Source: Diabrotica undecimpunctata
Taxonomy: Eukaryota > Arthropoda > Insecta > Coleoptera > Chrysomelidae
Direction: 5' to 3'
Length of the DNA stretch: 64,000 nt
NCBI RefSeq assembly: GCF_040954645.1
Contig: NC_092803.1
Coordinates: 121,477,961 to 121,541,960, forward strand
Part shown: piece after piece, positions 36,018-64,000 of the stretch
Layout of the letters: each line of letters opens with the position of its first letter
Numbering within the stretch: position 1 is the first letter of the stretch
The notes under the pieces: generated by a model
Told to the model about the DNA's origin: nothing
The model's database searches: none
The model's input: the letters and a program-made list of their open reading frames with translations, nothing else
Translations under genes and position numbers: made by a program

Positions 36018-37343
36018 ATACGCAATGGACGCGCATTAAATAAAATTGAAATATAATAAAATACTGAATTGAAGTATTATTAAGCACAGCAGAATATGAT
36101 GTTTTGTTTTCAGATTGTTGATCGTCAGTCATGGCTGCTGACAAATTTTTAAAGTCGGATCTGAGATCATTTGATAAACTCATTTGTATTTAATTAAACC
36201 AGTTATAGAACCCGAAATGATTCTGATAGCAGGCCTTTCGGCCACCACTTAACCTTACAAATGGTATGTTTAGAACTGTTCTTGATATATAAAATAAGAA
36301 TAACTCACTGTTGTATTCCGTAACATAGCTGCACTGTATACGATTACTAATTGCTTTAGTTTAAGTTTATTTTGATATAGATTATTTTAGAAAAGACAAT
36401 TTTTCGGGACTGAAATGTAAACACAATTAGTAATACCATTTTCAGGACCGGTCCATCAATACACAGAAAAGATCAAAGAACTGCATTAATAAAATTCCTC
36501 ATGAATGCAACAATTATTATCTGCGAAAAACCTCAAGACCACTAAATGTTGGGATAAATGAGTATGAAACATACATCAAAAACAGAAACATTGACAAATA
36601 TCAGACATGCAAACATACTTCAGTAAGAATATTTGATCAATAATGAGTTAATAGAATGTCAAAAACACGACATCATCTATAACTGTTAGTTTATAAACTA
36701 TTAATTTCACTCAAAATATGGCTATTTACCTCTAAGATCAAGGCCAAGTAAGTTAACTATCAAATTGGTTTAGCCTCCTATCGCCAATTATAAACAATTA
36801 CAGATTATATCTGATAATTCTTTAATTTCAAAATTTCCGAGATATTTCCGAATTGGAATTCCCAAACATAAATACGGCTTCTAAATATATAAATATATTT
36901 CAATAATGCCATATGTTGGTTTTCTTCGAGAAATAATCACGGACATACAATTTTTTTTGTTCTCGGTATATACTTATATGTATGTATTGGGCACTCAAAA
37001 AGGACTGCAATAATAACAATTTAATAAATGATTTGATAAAGCACCATTTGAGTATAGACGAACAAACATAGATATTTTTCATATACAAAACATACGTATA
37101 ATTTAAACGTCAAAATATCAAGTCGCTGCTACGTTAGACAATTGAATTTACACCAGATTTATTTCCTGGAAGTTTTTGGCAGAACTATTCAATGCTCAGA
37201 TCAACTTTACATATACAAGTAAATATTGATATAAATACATTTAATACCTTTTTTAAGAACAAAGATAAACCAATAAAAAAGTTCAGTGTATAACAATTAT
37301 ATTTCACAGTATTTTATTATTTGTAATATCTTTCATTTTTTAG
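36018..37343. other. No supported gene
   Basis: AT-rich sequence. A few short frames occur without recognisable domains. Confidence 0.4.
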
Positions 37344-37462
37344 GATACATCGGTTCTTGGAGCAAAAGGAGCCCTAAGAAAAGAAAGACTATTGAAATTC
37401 GTACAGAGTGCAGGACTTTTAGTCAAAGTTGCTTGCACATTAATGGAATCAACAACATATAA
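37344..37462 (+). CDS. Candidate last exon of a third secreted gene
   Basis: A pyrimidine tract ending TTTTTTAG (37343) precedes the exon, and an AATAAA follows at 37489. In phase 1, as in genes 1 and 2, it reads (G)YIGSWSKRSPKKRKTIEIR then TECRTFSQSCLHINGINNI-stop. The opening GYIGSW resembles the GGYLSGG that opens exon 3 of gene 1, and KTIEIR recalls TVKIIK. In phase 0 a second frame of 48 codons is also open (DTSVLGAKGALRKERLLKFV... to stop at 37488). No phase-1 signal exon was found upstream, so the gene is only a candidate. It ends 90 bp before a Harbinger fragment. Confidence 0.4.
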
Positions 37463-37488
37463 AAATAGAATATTGATAAAAATAGAAT

Positions 37489-37494
37489 AATAAA
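37489..37494 (+). terminator. Poly(A) signal after the candidate exon
   Basis: AATAAA lies 27 nt after the phase-1 stop. It supports a 3' terminal exon but is common in AT-rich DNA. Confidence 0.35.
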
Positions 37495-37554
37495 AAACAG
37501 TACGGAATACGTTGTACGATATATCGCAACAAAGTAAGTACCAAATTATTCCAT

Positions 37555-38494
37555 GGTCCTGATTCTATTTCATTTCGATGTCGATATTTAAAAGCGACTA
37601 CGCCATGACGGTCGCAATCGCTAGCGATTCTCATTCATTTCGATTGTAGTTAAAACTGGGGATATTTACTTTATCATTTTGACATTGCTGAAAATTTGGG
37701 TTGGGCCCTGTTGTTTATTGGCTGCACGCTGCACTACGCTTGTTGAATGTTTGTTTTGTTTACGTTACGTGAACGTCTGTTTTTTCTTGTTTGAGTTGTT
37801 AAATCATAAATAGTGGCCATTCTCAATTATATTTTGAATTGAAAGAAAAGATGGCAAGAAAAAAAAAAGGCGATGTGGGAGATCCTTAAGTTATAACCAC
37901 TAAGATTTGACTTAGTGGTTATATTCTATTTTTAAATTTACTGCAGCTTAGTAACACTAACCCTAAACATTTTGGGTATTCTAGAGGCATAAACACCTTC
38001 TTCCAAATATGGTTCTAATACCCTTATGAAATAATTTGCAGCTTGTTTATTAAGCCGGAATTGCTGCCTAAATTGAGCATCACTTAGTGAAAAAGAATTT
38101 TGAGTATCCCGTAACATTCTTCTTATCCTCCGTTGTGAGCGTCGGATATCTATCCTATCTAATTCCTCCAAAACTAGCAAATGTCCGTAAAACACAGCCA
38201 TAATAATACTTTTTGCCTCAATTTTCCTTGCAAGGATAAAAACACAACACCGCCTACCTAAACTGAACCTAAGTTCACTTCTCCCAGTCCAGCCAGTCAT
38301 GTCAGATTAATTTCGACTCGAAATGAAATTTCAACCACTTTCTTGAAGTTGAAATTAATTTTGATAAATCGAAAATTAGTGACGTCGTTTGGTTAGTTCA
38401 GCTGAAATCCACAAGGTTCGCAAAGTCGCATTTTGACGTCGCCATATTAATTTCGACATGTTTTGAGTCGAAATCTCAATTAGAATCAGGGGCC
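37555..38494 (-). mobile_element. Truncated PIF/Harbinger element
   Basis: The left end GGTCCTGATTCTATTTCATT and the right end, on the other strand, GGCCCCTGATTCTAATTGAG form terminal inverted repeats. The minus-strand frame 37938-38300 (120 aa) has the N-terminal block of HARBI1-like transposases (RRMLRDTQNSFSLSDAQFRQ, FRLNKQAANYFIRVLEPYLE). The catalytic DDE part is missing. A perfect 13-bp hairpin (TATAACCACTAAG and complement, 6-nt loop) lies at 37892-37923. A clean target duplication is not visible. Confidence 0.75.
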
Positions 38495-38731
38495 ATGTGG
38501 TAAGAACTAGATTGGCAGTTCCACGTCAACTATGCAAAGTTGGCCAGGCGACCTCTCTCGACGTGACTTAAGTTTTACAAATCTCTTCTACATAATATAT
38601 GTAAAATAGGTCTCTTGTAGTTTTTTTGTAAACTTGATCGTTTTCGATTAAGTTTACAACTTCCCTGGCAGAGACGGCGCTGGGGGTGTGGCGTATATAA
38701 GATACAGAAACAATATTTAGGGCACAAATTT

Positions 38732-39112
38732 TTGCTGGCTTATATTCTCATTGTACAAATGAGCGCCCGCCCTGCCATACGAGCTTCATTATCAATTAAA
38801 AAACAATGGTTTAATAGTTATTTATACACCAAGGGTGTTATTAGGATGATTACGCCCGAAAAGCAACATTATCCATCCAGAGGGCCTCTGGGCCTCCAGT
38901 TTCCAGGAGAAAAAAGAGTTCATAAATTTGTCTGTGTTATTCAGGAAGTTATGTCAAAAACTGAAGCTGAAGTAGCAACGATGATTTGCTGTAATATGGA
39001 AAAAACTTGCTTCAAACTAAATTCAGATGATGTAAGTGTCATTGATTTTAAACAAATAACAGAAAAGCTTGATTTCCCAAATATGACATCAGCAGGTGAT
39101 CGACTAAAATAA
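38732..39112 (+). CDS. Unidentified 126-codon ORF
   Basis: The frame reads MLAYILIVQMSARPAIRASL, later GPLGLQFPGEKRVHKFVCVI, TEAEVATMICCNMEKTCFKL and ends TSAGDRLK-stop. It is not low-complexity and its codons look protein-like. I do not recognise the family. A second ATG at 38759 (MSARPAI...) may be the better start. It lies between a Harbinger fragment and a Jockey LINE, upstream of that LINE's ORF1, and could be an unrecognised transposon protein or a captured host fragment. A TATA-like GTATATAAG lies about 40 bp before it. Confidence 0.35.
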   Translation: MLAYILIVQMSARPAIRASLSIKKQWFNSYLYTKGVIRMITPEKQHYPSRGPLGLQFPGEKRVHKFVCVIQEVMSKTEAEVATMICCNMEKTCFKLNSDDVSVIDFKQITEKLDFPNMTSAGDRLK

Positions 39113-41859
39113 ATTTAGCAAGCCATTAGATGTTAGTGGATAAAAATGTTTCAGTGTCAACTACTAGATCATTATTGTGACAAGCACTGGTGACAATAAC
39201 TTTTTTTAGTGGCAACTACAGGGATATTTGCAGCCCCAAAATTTTGTTTATTTTTCTTTGATGTTTTCATTAACCTAATTATAAACACATTATTTTAGAA
39301 GCATCATATTACCTAAGTTTTATTAAAGTTTTTGTTTTTTCAAATAAATGCGTAGTTTATATCCAAAATTTGTATTTTTAATTTTTAAGGTATCAAATAC
39401 TGGTAAATTTACCTTAAATGATACGAATAAAAATCCATCAATCTCAAAATCCCCTCCAATTTTTAGATATGGCGTGAATGACTATAGCAAAATGATAGAT
39501 AATTTTGCTCAAGCAGTAGAAGTAGAAACAACACAATAAAAATTTTAGCAAAAACACCCGAATCCTACAGAAAAATAATACATCACGTACGAGAGGAAAA
39601 AATCGTCCACCATACACACCAATCTAAGGAAGACAGAGCATACAGAGCAGTCATTCGAGATCTACATCACTCCTTCCCGATAGATGAAATAAAAGCGGAA
39701 AAAGGGCCCAGAAAAAGGGTCATAAGGTAAGGAACGTTACAAATGTCAGACACAGATTGATCCGTTAACCATTACCTTTATTTTTTGTGGACCTCGAGCC
39801 TCAAACAAACAACAAAGAAATATTTATATGTTCTCTCAACTCTTAAACCAAAATAGCATAATTTTAGCATGTTAATTACAGTCATTAAAAAAAAAAAACA
39901 AAATAGCTTTCAAGTCACGTGGAATAGTATTCGTGGAATACTAATGGCATTTCAAACCATATACTAGAGATATCACTGTTTTTAAAAATGTATAATATAG
40001 ACATTCTATTAGTATCTGAAAGCCATGCAACACAAAGAACTGTTATTAAAATACCTTACTGTACTGTGTATTATACAAACCATTCAGACGGAGAAGCATA
40101 TGCAGGCTCTGCCATTATTATTAAATAAAAAATTAAACACTATGCAGTCCAACCTCGTATTACGGAAAAAATCCAAGTAGCAATCATTAAAATCGAAACA
40201 AACACCTCTCTCAGTGTATCATTAATCTACAGCCCACCCAGACATCCCATTTCAAGCGAAGAGTATCATAATTTTATACAAACTCTTGAATCCAAATTCA
40301 TAGTAGCGGGTGACTGGAATACCAAAGACACCACATGAGGTTCCAGATTAATCACGCCTAAAGGTCGAGTATTAATGAATATCATCCAACAAAATAACTT
40401 AAGATACTTATCAACAAGCTACAAAAAAATTTAAACGGCCGACAAATGCAGAAAAAACAACAGTATTCGCATCAACTGTATTCGCAGCACCAGATACTAA
40501 TAACGATGAAACTCCATGTCAACTATATCTTCCTTTGACAACATTTACTCTGACAGAGGTTCGTCAACAAAAAAAAAATGCTAAATCCTAAGAAAGCTCC
40601 TGGCTTTGATTTGATAATAGGAGAATTACTTCAGAATCTACTGAGAAAAGCAGTGGTGTTATTAACAATAATATACAACAGCATACTACGTTTTCGATAC
40701 TTTCCAATAAAATGAAAATTTGCTCAAGTTACTATGATTCCGAAACCTGGTAAGCCCGCAACGCAAGCAAATTCATATCGCCCTATAAGCTACTTCCAAT
40801 AATGTCGGAAGTATTAGAAAGGCTACTATTACATAAAATTGAGCAAGTTGTTCCCATAAACGAAATTATACCAGAACGCCAATTCGAATTTAGACGTTAA
40901 CACTCAACCATTCAACAATGCCACGGAATAGTAAATATAATTAAAACAACTCTCGAAGAAAAAAAGTTTTGCGCTGTAGTGTTTCTAAATATACAACAGG
41001 CATTTGATAGAGTATGGCATAAAGGTCTCCTCTACAAACTGAAATTACACCTAACAGACCAACTATACTTTATAATAAAATCGTATCTCACTGACCGTTA
41101 CTTCCAAGTCAAAATTAAAGACAGCTACTCAAATTACCACATCACACAATCTAGCGTACCTCAGGGTAGCGTTTTGGGTCCATTTCTGTATCTTATATTT
41201 ACAGCAGACGTTCCAACCAGCAATGATACCTTCTTAGATACTTTTGACGATGATACGGGAATCTAGGCAATGGATATCAACCTTAATGTAGCATCACAAA
41301 AAGTACAAAATCATTTAGTCTAATTACAAAACTGGCTTAAGCGATGAAAGATCAGTGTTAATGCTAGCAAATCAGTACAAATTACTTTAATAATGTCCCC
41401 ATATGGGACAATGGGATAAAGTGTTAAAAAAATTAAAGTTTAGATTACTTGTTATTTATTATTTTTAAGTACAAAGTAAAATACAGTAATGTTTAAAACT
41501 AAACAAAAATTAATCAGTACCTACAGCAAACTAGATAACAGAGATTTTTTTTAATAAACATCTTAGGTATGATGAACTCTAAAACAGTTCCGTTCAATGC
41601 AAAGGATCACTATGCATTTTGAGCAACTCCACCTAGCTTTTTTGTGACACTAAGTACCCCGTCGTTGTTGATCTATTTTTTTTTTCGGAAAATGACCCCT
41701 ATCGTGACGTCGTACAGTTAGTGGTAATTGCACAGCAGGTCGGTTTTTCGTTTTTGTCGATTTTTCATTGCAAGCTAAATAAAAGCGCACTATAATTCGA
41801 TCAAACTCTAAGAATGAGATTGGATTATCATTTGTCAATTGAAACAATCTTCAGGCATT

Positions 41860-44695
41860 GAGGGCTATGATGTATCATTTATGTGAAATAATTACATGGT
41901 GTAAACTCCGATTTTAACACATTTATGTAAAAATTTCCAAATCGGTATGATATAAGAACTACGTATAACGGGTTGCCTATCTTGATATGTAATTTATCTA
42001 TATGTAAATGTATTTTTTTATAATTATAATAAAATAAACTAATGGCTTCAATTAAAAAGAAGACAACCAGGAAACAATTGGAAGTGATGTTAGACTTCAT
42101 AAAAATAAATAGTGCTTACTGGCAAAATAGTCAAGGAAGGCTAAGAAAGTAGCCCAATTGTGAGAGGAATTTGCTATCATGGTAAATACAGTAGATGGTG
42201 GCCCTAAAAAAACAGCAGAACAATGAAGACATGTAAGAAAATTAATTTCTGTTACTATCAAATTTAATAAATGCTAAATTTTTAGGTGTTCAATGAGTGG
42301 AAGATTTTGCAACTCATTTCAAAGATTCATCTTGGGGAGCCCCAGATTATACATACATTTAATTTTAAAGGTAAAGATTAATGATTGATGTATTATGTTT
42401 ATTATGGTGTATAATATTTTTCAGAAGGAAAAGGAAATCAACCTGTGAAAATTAAAAAGGCAATAGTTTTATTTAATATTCTATAAACATATCCTTTATA
42501 AAATTATATCTCAATTATGGAATAAACTGAATATAAACATTTTTAGTTAACAATTTTATAACTTTTATAACAATTTTTTAGCCGCTTTGTAATATGTTTC
42601 AGATTTTTTGTTTTGTCTTGATCTTTGTGTTATTCTTTTTGATTTTGTAACTAATTGTAACATAAATATGTACTTACATATCATTATGAAATATACTAAT
42701 TATAAACACTTTTATTTAACAATTTGTTTTTATTTTTTTTTTATTTTACAACACCGAAGTTTGCAGGAATAATACTTTCATATTCTCTAAGGGTTATGAG
42801 CACATTTGGACCATTTTGTAATATATTTTAGTTTGTTTTACCATTATCATTAGTCAACATCAATGCAACACAGGAATATATGTTTCCAGCTTTAACAGAG
42901 CTGTAATGTAAAACCCTGTGCTTGTACAAATAATTCTTTAGGACAATCCTCCATTCACCCCTGTGTCTACCAACTCTTTTCTACATTCTAACTCCAATAG
43001 ATTTTAAATCATCCTCTAAATTGTCTTGATACCTAAGTCTTGGTCTTCTTCAGCGTTATTGTCCCATCAGCCCTCTTCTGTTAAAAACCTTTCCGACTGT
43101 TGCACCTACCTCTTGCCTGATGAAATGCTCTATGCATGTAAGGTATGCTACGTTAATGAATTTTATGTCAGGTTCCACAAAGGTTCTATACAACCCAAAG
43201 TTGTAATGCCTGTGCTACAAACCTTGTTCTTTGTAGTAGTATATTTTAGGTGTATTTGTAGGTTTACTTTGTGGTATATTCTAGGTTTGTGTTAATTTTT
43301 GAAATTGTATTCTTTACTTGTATGTTTTAATTTTCCAAGGGTTTTAACAAATTTTGGACTACTTTGTAATATATTTTAAATTTGTTTGTTTTAAACTTTT
43401 TGCAATTAATTGTAACATACAGGTTTTATGTTTTTAAACATTTTTATTTAACAATTTTATAACACAAAGTTTGTATAAATATAAATCATATAATTATAAA
43501 ATTAACTGAGGATAAACATTTTTATTTAAATATTTTATAACATAACATTTGCAGCGATAACACTTCTTTATATTCTCTAAGGGTTTTCAAAACCTTTGAG
43601 CCAGGTTGTAATATATTTTTATTTTGTTAGTGTTGTGTCATTTTTGTAATTAAATGTAACATACATGATTTATGTTTTTGTTTTTAACAATATATAAACA
43701 TTTTTAATTTAATATGTTATAATACAGTTTGCAGCAATATAAATATCTTTGTATTATCTAAACATTTAAAAAAAAAATTGAGCCACTTAGTAATATGTTT
43801 TAGATTGTTTGTTTTGAGCTTTTTGTAATTAGTTGAAATATTAACATTTATATCACTAAACTATACTAGATTATAAAACTCCATCATATATATATTATAA
43901 AATGATGAAATATCACTAAATTGTAAAATTATATTACTAAACTATATTTGATTATAAAACTATATCACTATTTATCATTGTGAAATAAATAAATTATGAA
44001 AATATTAATAAGTTTTTGTTTCACTACACAAAGTTTGCAGCAATAACACTTCTTATTCTCTGTGCTTCCAACACCCAACCATTGTTTTGATTTGCCTCCT
44101 TTGGAATGATTTCCATGAGAACTACAGTCTGTACTTCATCTTTTTCACCATTTTGGCACCAAGTGTTCCACTATCTCTGCAGCTATTTCTGTTAATACTT
44201 TACTAAATGTACTTTGTTCCATTGAAAATAACAGGTTGTTACCAGTACATTTTTGGTAACTTCCATTTCCTACAAAATTAAGTAGGGAGAGAACCTTTAA
44301 TTCTATTGCAATTCAGTTAGAGCTGGTTATCTATTTCAAATGGGTTACTGGTGTCCCGTAACTGACGTTGCTCTACATTTACATAATTTCTTTCTGCCAC
44401 ATCATTCAATTCATTGAGTAATAAATTTACAAAATCCATTTTTTCAAAAACAAACAAGAAGCCAAAAGTTAGGTTAATTTGAATTATCTGACAGATCTTC
44501 AGGATATGACAGAACCGAAAATAACGTTTTATGTAATTTTCTGCTGTGGCTTGGTCATTTTACGCATAGCAACGCAGGGCATGATACATCATACCGTTTT
44601 TACATATTATGTTTTGAGAACTGTAATCTGATGTACGTTTTCTGAATTTTACACTAGTATGTAATTATTTACGTAAATGATACATCATAGCCCCC
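41860..44695. mobile_element. PIF/Harbinger element nested in piggyBac
   Basis: The terminal inverted repeats GAGGGCTATGATGTATCATT (left) and GGGGGCTATGATGTATCATT (right, minus strand) extend to about 36 bp. ATT flanks both sides (41857-41859 and 44696-44698), the 3-bp duplication expected of PIF/Harbinger. On the + strand at about 42042-42330 lies a Myb/SANT-like protein remnant (KKTTRKQLEVMLDFIKINSA, then GGPKKTAEQWRHV). On the minus strand at about 44040-44440 lies a transposase N-terminus (MDFVNLLLNELNDVAERNYV, LRDTSNPFEI, SMEQSTFSKVLTEIAAEIVE). The two genes face each other. The centre holds tandem repeats and the DDE core is missing. Confidence 0.85.
42500..44060. repeat. Degenerate tandem repeats of ~170-190 bp inside the Harbinger element
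   Basis: Each unit carries TATAAACATTTTTATTTAACA, then CAAAGTTTGCAGCAATAACACTTC, CTCTAAGGGTTTT, TTTGTAATATATTTTA and TAATTGTAACATACA. Recognisable starts lie near 42530, 42700, 43430, 43510, 43690 and 44010 (last partial). The segment 42850-43250 is unrelated and interrupts the array. Confidence 0.65.
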
Positions 44696-46490
44696 ATTTG
44701 ACAACAGTCATGTTGATCTGATCATGTTTGTAAACAGCACACAATATCATTTTTTACGTCTAACAGAAATCATTGCATTTATTATACATATTGAAAATGT
44801 ATGGCTGTTGCACATCTACTTTCTGTTTAGCTACTGATGACCAGCGCTTGACCGTACTAATAGGTGGCAGTTTGTCATAGTTGGTAACAATTGAGACAGT
44901 GTTATTGTCCTGCCACCTAATAAAAAGAAGCGCTGATTCACTATTATAATAGTAAATCCACAAGGATACTAAGTTCCTGTAGCTGGATGTATCACAAAAA
45001 ATTTGTTAAAATCCTTTATAAAAGGTATATAAATTAAAAAACCCAATCGGGCTATGTCATAAAGACAAATGTTTTCGGAAACCATGTTCCATTATCAGTG
45101 TCTAGGTGTACATATTGTGAGCCACTAAATACCTGGGTAAAAACCCATTAAAAGGTATAGGTTACAATTTAGTTTACATTATTTTAGTCTTATATATTAG
45201 GATGTTAAAGTTACCAGTGGATTAGATAACATGGCAACGTACGACTCCACATGAAGTTGCTGGTCCTGAGACAAAGTGTCTACGAGAACTTGATGATAGC
45301 AACTAGCAATTAGAGTTGAAATATATATAGGAAAATATATAGGAAATATATTTTCGGCATCTTTTAAATCATTTTCGTCCAAGTCCTCTTCATCGGTCGG
45401 TGGGTCAGCATTGGGCGGTATAATAACAATGTCTACTTCATGTTCAATATTTGCTGTTGCAACATCTTGTAAAGCAGCATCTAAATGACAATACTTCCTT
45501 CCATAAAAACTTTTCGGATATATTGATGCTTAATGTTCTGGTTCCATAACAAACTGAAATAAAAATTGGTATTGCAAAAATAATCACATGTATTTTATAT
45601 AGACTGCTTCCACCCAGTGGCCGCAAACGATGACACCTAACTTACCTAACTTATGTAATCTACAATTTCAGTAAACTTGATAAAATTTGTTGAAAACACA
45701 ATAACTTACACTCACAACTACACTGTTTGAGTATAATAAGCACTGCTAACAAATGAAATTTTAATTTTATTTGTCTTGTAGTAAAAGTATGTACCACTTT
45801 TCCAGACAAAGGCGTGACCTTGCTACAAAGTTGTACCTGCTGTTGCGTTGGTCGAACTGATAAACATCAGCGCTATAAGTTAAGAAGAAGACAATGTAAA
45901 CTAACATTCTGTCGCAGTGAAATCTTGCTATTTCTAGATAGAAGGCGCTACAGTGACATTCTGTTTGCTGTCCCCAAATGGACCCATTGGGATATAATGG
46001 GTTAAACTAAAAAATATGAACTGGCTATTTAACAAAAGGTCTCAGTTATCTCTTAAAAATGAACTGCTTATGTACAAAGCTAAACTCATATCAGTTTGGA
46101 CATATGGAATAGAACTATGGGCATATAGAATAGAACATTAATTTCAATCCAAAATACTCCGTATGATAAGTAAAGCTCCATGGTATGTATCTAACCAAAC
46201 ACTTCACAATGATCTGGACGTCCCATTACTTAATGACATAATAAAAAATCACTCAATGAAACATAAAAATCGCACCACTGATCACAACAACGAACTGATA
46301 AATAATTTATTCACCCAACTACTTGCCGAAAGAAGATTGAAGAGAGTATGGCCAGAAGACCTACCGCAATAATACTTAGAGAACCGTCACTGAACGGTAC
46401 CTAATTCTCGTTAACTTACTTACAAACTATTTACTTATTACTCTGTGTATAGAGTAGATTGTAAACATGCAATGTAACAATAAAAAAAAT

Positions 46491-47075
46491 TAGATTACTT
46501 TTGAAACATTCTGTACCTAAAGGTACAGACTGTACCTACAGTAAATTGACATTTATCTGGATAACTGTGAATTTAGTAAACATTTTTGTGTTCAGTAGAA
46601 TAGTATTGTAACGGACTTAGGCATTATCCTGTATAAAAGTATAAACAAATTGTGAAGATAAGGTGTCTTCTTATTCTGTTCGATATCTCTACAACCCACC
46701 ATTATAGCGCAATATAAGAATGGAAAAAAAGTTTGTTTGTTATAATGGTAAAATTATAAAAAAATATTTCACTTTAATATAAAAATAATAAAGAATATAA
46801 AATTTTTAAGAAAATTATTAAAGAAATTATTTACCAATAGAAATTTTACTTTTGGAACACATCGGGTAATAATTCACCCAAATAAAGAAATAAAACTGAA
46901 CTGAAAATGCAAGTCAACTTGCAAGTGTTCGCATATATGAGTTTTTTTATTAAACGAGTTGTATTACCTAATAAGTGATATATAGGCGAAACAACTTTTA
47001 ATGACTTGTTGGCGAATTCAAGGAATTAAGAATTCTTCGGTTGATCACAAAACGCAATATTGCAAGGTCCAAGTT
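46491..47075. other. No supported gene
   Basis: AT-rich sequence between the Jockey tail and the gene 2 promoter. Confidence 0.4.
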
Positions 47076-47079
47076 CAGC

Positions 47080-47116
47080 TATATAACATTTTTCAGGCCG
47101 CGCAAATTTCAGTTCT
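47080..47116 (+). promoter_or_regulatory. Core promoter of gene 2 (TATA + initiator)
   Basis: TATATAA (47080-47086) lies 31 bp before the A of TCAGTT (47109-47114), an excellent arthropod TATA/initiator pair. It predicts a 23-nt leader before ATG 47134. The arrangement is the same as for gene 1 and favours this as the true first exon of gene 2. Confidence 0.7.
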
Positions 47117-47133
47117 ACTTTAGTGAAAACGCG

Positions 47134-64000
<16,867 letters not shown>

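Larger units (their letters stand above)
41391..46001 (-). mobile_element. piggyBac element inserted in the Jockey LINE
   Basis: Minus-strand transposase pieces: the N-terminal acidic region (DEEDLDENDLKDAEN, about 45350-45400); MWIYYYNSESALLFIRWQDN and STVKRWSSVAKQKVDVQQPY followed by NMYNK (44760-44963), the DDE-domain end; and a Cys-rich C-terminus (SCSKCIVILCIERNCFRVHH, about 41570-41650). The right end is CCCATTATATCCCAATGGGT on the minus strand followed by TTAA (46002-46005), and a TTAA lies at 41387-41390 on the left. The left terminus does not begin CCC cleanly, so that border is tentative. The middle of the transposase is missing and an unrelated repeat lies at about 45040-45180. Confidence 0.8.
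39350..46490 (+). mobile_element. Jockey LINE with ORF1 and ORF2, split by nested transposons
   Basis: ORF1 runs from about 39390 (SISKSPPIFRYGVNDYSKMI; KTPESYRKIIHHVREEKIVH; HQSKEDRAYRAVIRDLHHSF), the PRE_C2HC-type gag region of Jockey elements. It is broken by a stop at 39537 and by frameshifts. The ORF2 endonuclease is at about 39905-40440 (WNTNGISNHILEI; IYSPPRHPISSEE; VAGDWNTKDTT). The RT is at about 40560-41385 (FLNIQQAFDRVWHKGLLYKL; SSVPQGSVLGPFLYL; FDDDT replacing the usual YADDT). The C-terminal part resumes at 46010 (SLKNELLMYKAKLISVWTYG; PWYVSNQTLHNDLDVP). About 60 codons between the two parts are missing. The tail near 46480 is A-rich. Confidence 0.88.

Noticed and set aside
42500..44060. 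CRISPR-like array
   Set aside because: Units are long, degenerate and without regular spacers, and the window is eukaryotic.

Overview
This is an AT-rich, intron-rich and transposon-dominated stretch of nuclear DNA from an animal, almost certainly an insect. The evidence is spliced genes with GT/AG introns, TATA plus TCAGT-type core promoters, glycine-rich secreted proteins of the cuticle or structural kind, and many decayed insect-type retroelements. A beetle with a large genome would fit, but that is inference. There are no bacterial genes, operons, CRISPR arrays or rRNA genes, and I found no convincing tRNA.

Host genes. I support two paralogous secreted glycine-rich genes on the + strand, head to tail. 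Gene 1 (ATG 7209, stop 16686) has four exons: ATGAAG alone, a 49-nt signal-peptide exon, a large Gly/Trp/Tyr repeat exon and a short last exon; its second intron is about 8.7 kb. Gene 2 (promoter about 47080, ATG 47134, still open at 64000) has the same plan: ATGAAG, a 49-nt signal exon at 58703-58751 and a Gly-rich exon from 63871. Both carry a short beta-strand-like motif ([23 protein letters not shown]). Between them, a candidate last exon at 37344-37462 and a signal-peptide-like ORF at 23728 may mark a third member. Neither is proven.

Everything else is mobile DNA in several layers. 1-2345 is a Jockey-superfamily LINE. 3.4-6.6 kb holds LINE scraps and a hammerhead-like motif beside a TA tract. 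Intron 2 of gene 1 contains a MITE, an antisense integrase relic of the KRBA2/SCAND3-like type and a LINE end. 17.5-20.2 kb is an antisense RTE-like LINE split by a 0.9-kb MITE, followed by LINE scraps. 20.2-21.5 kb is a Penelope-like element whose end region carries hammerhead-ribozyme-like motifs in direct and inverted copies. 24.5-26.1 kb is a tandem, partly deleted copy of the same MITE with another MITE inside. 27.1-30.7 kb holds a second Penelope-type end, a Tc1-like relic and a mariner-like element with duplicated inverted ends. 31.5-32.3 kb is a palindromic MITE. 32.6-36.0 kb holds an RNase H relic and an endonuclease/RT LINE. 37.5-38.5 kb is a PIF/Harbinger fragment. 39.3-46.5 kb is a three-level nest: a Jockey LINE split by piggyBac, itself split by PIF/Harbinger.

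The introns of gene 2 (47.1-63.9 kb) hold LINEs with deleted RT cores, a long palindromic element split by one of them, a perfect 73-bp inverted repeat, a second palindromic MITE, R1/LOA-like and RTE-like relics, and one recent LINE insertion with a 14-bp target duplication and a (TA)n tail. No transposon here looks fully intact.
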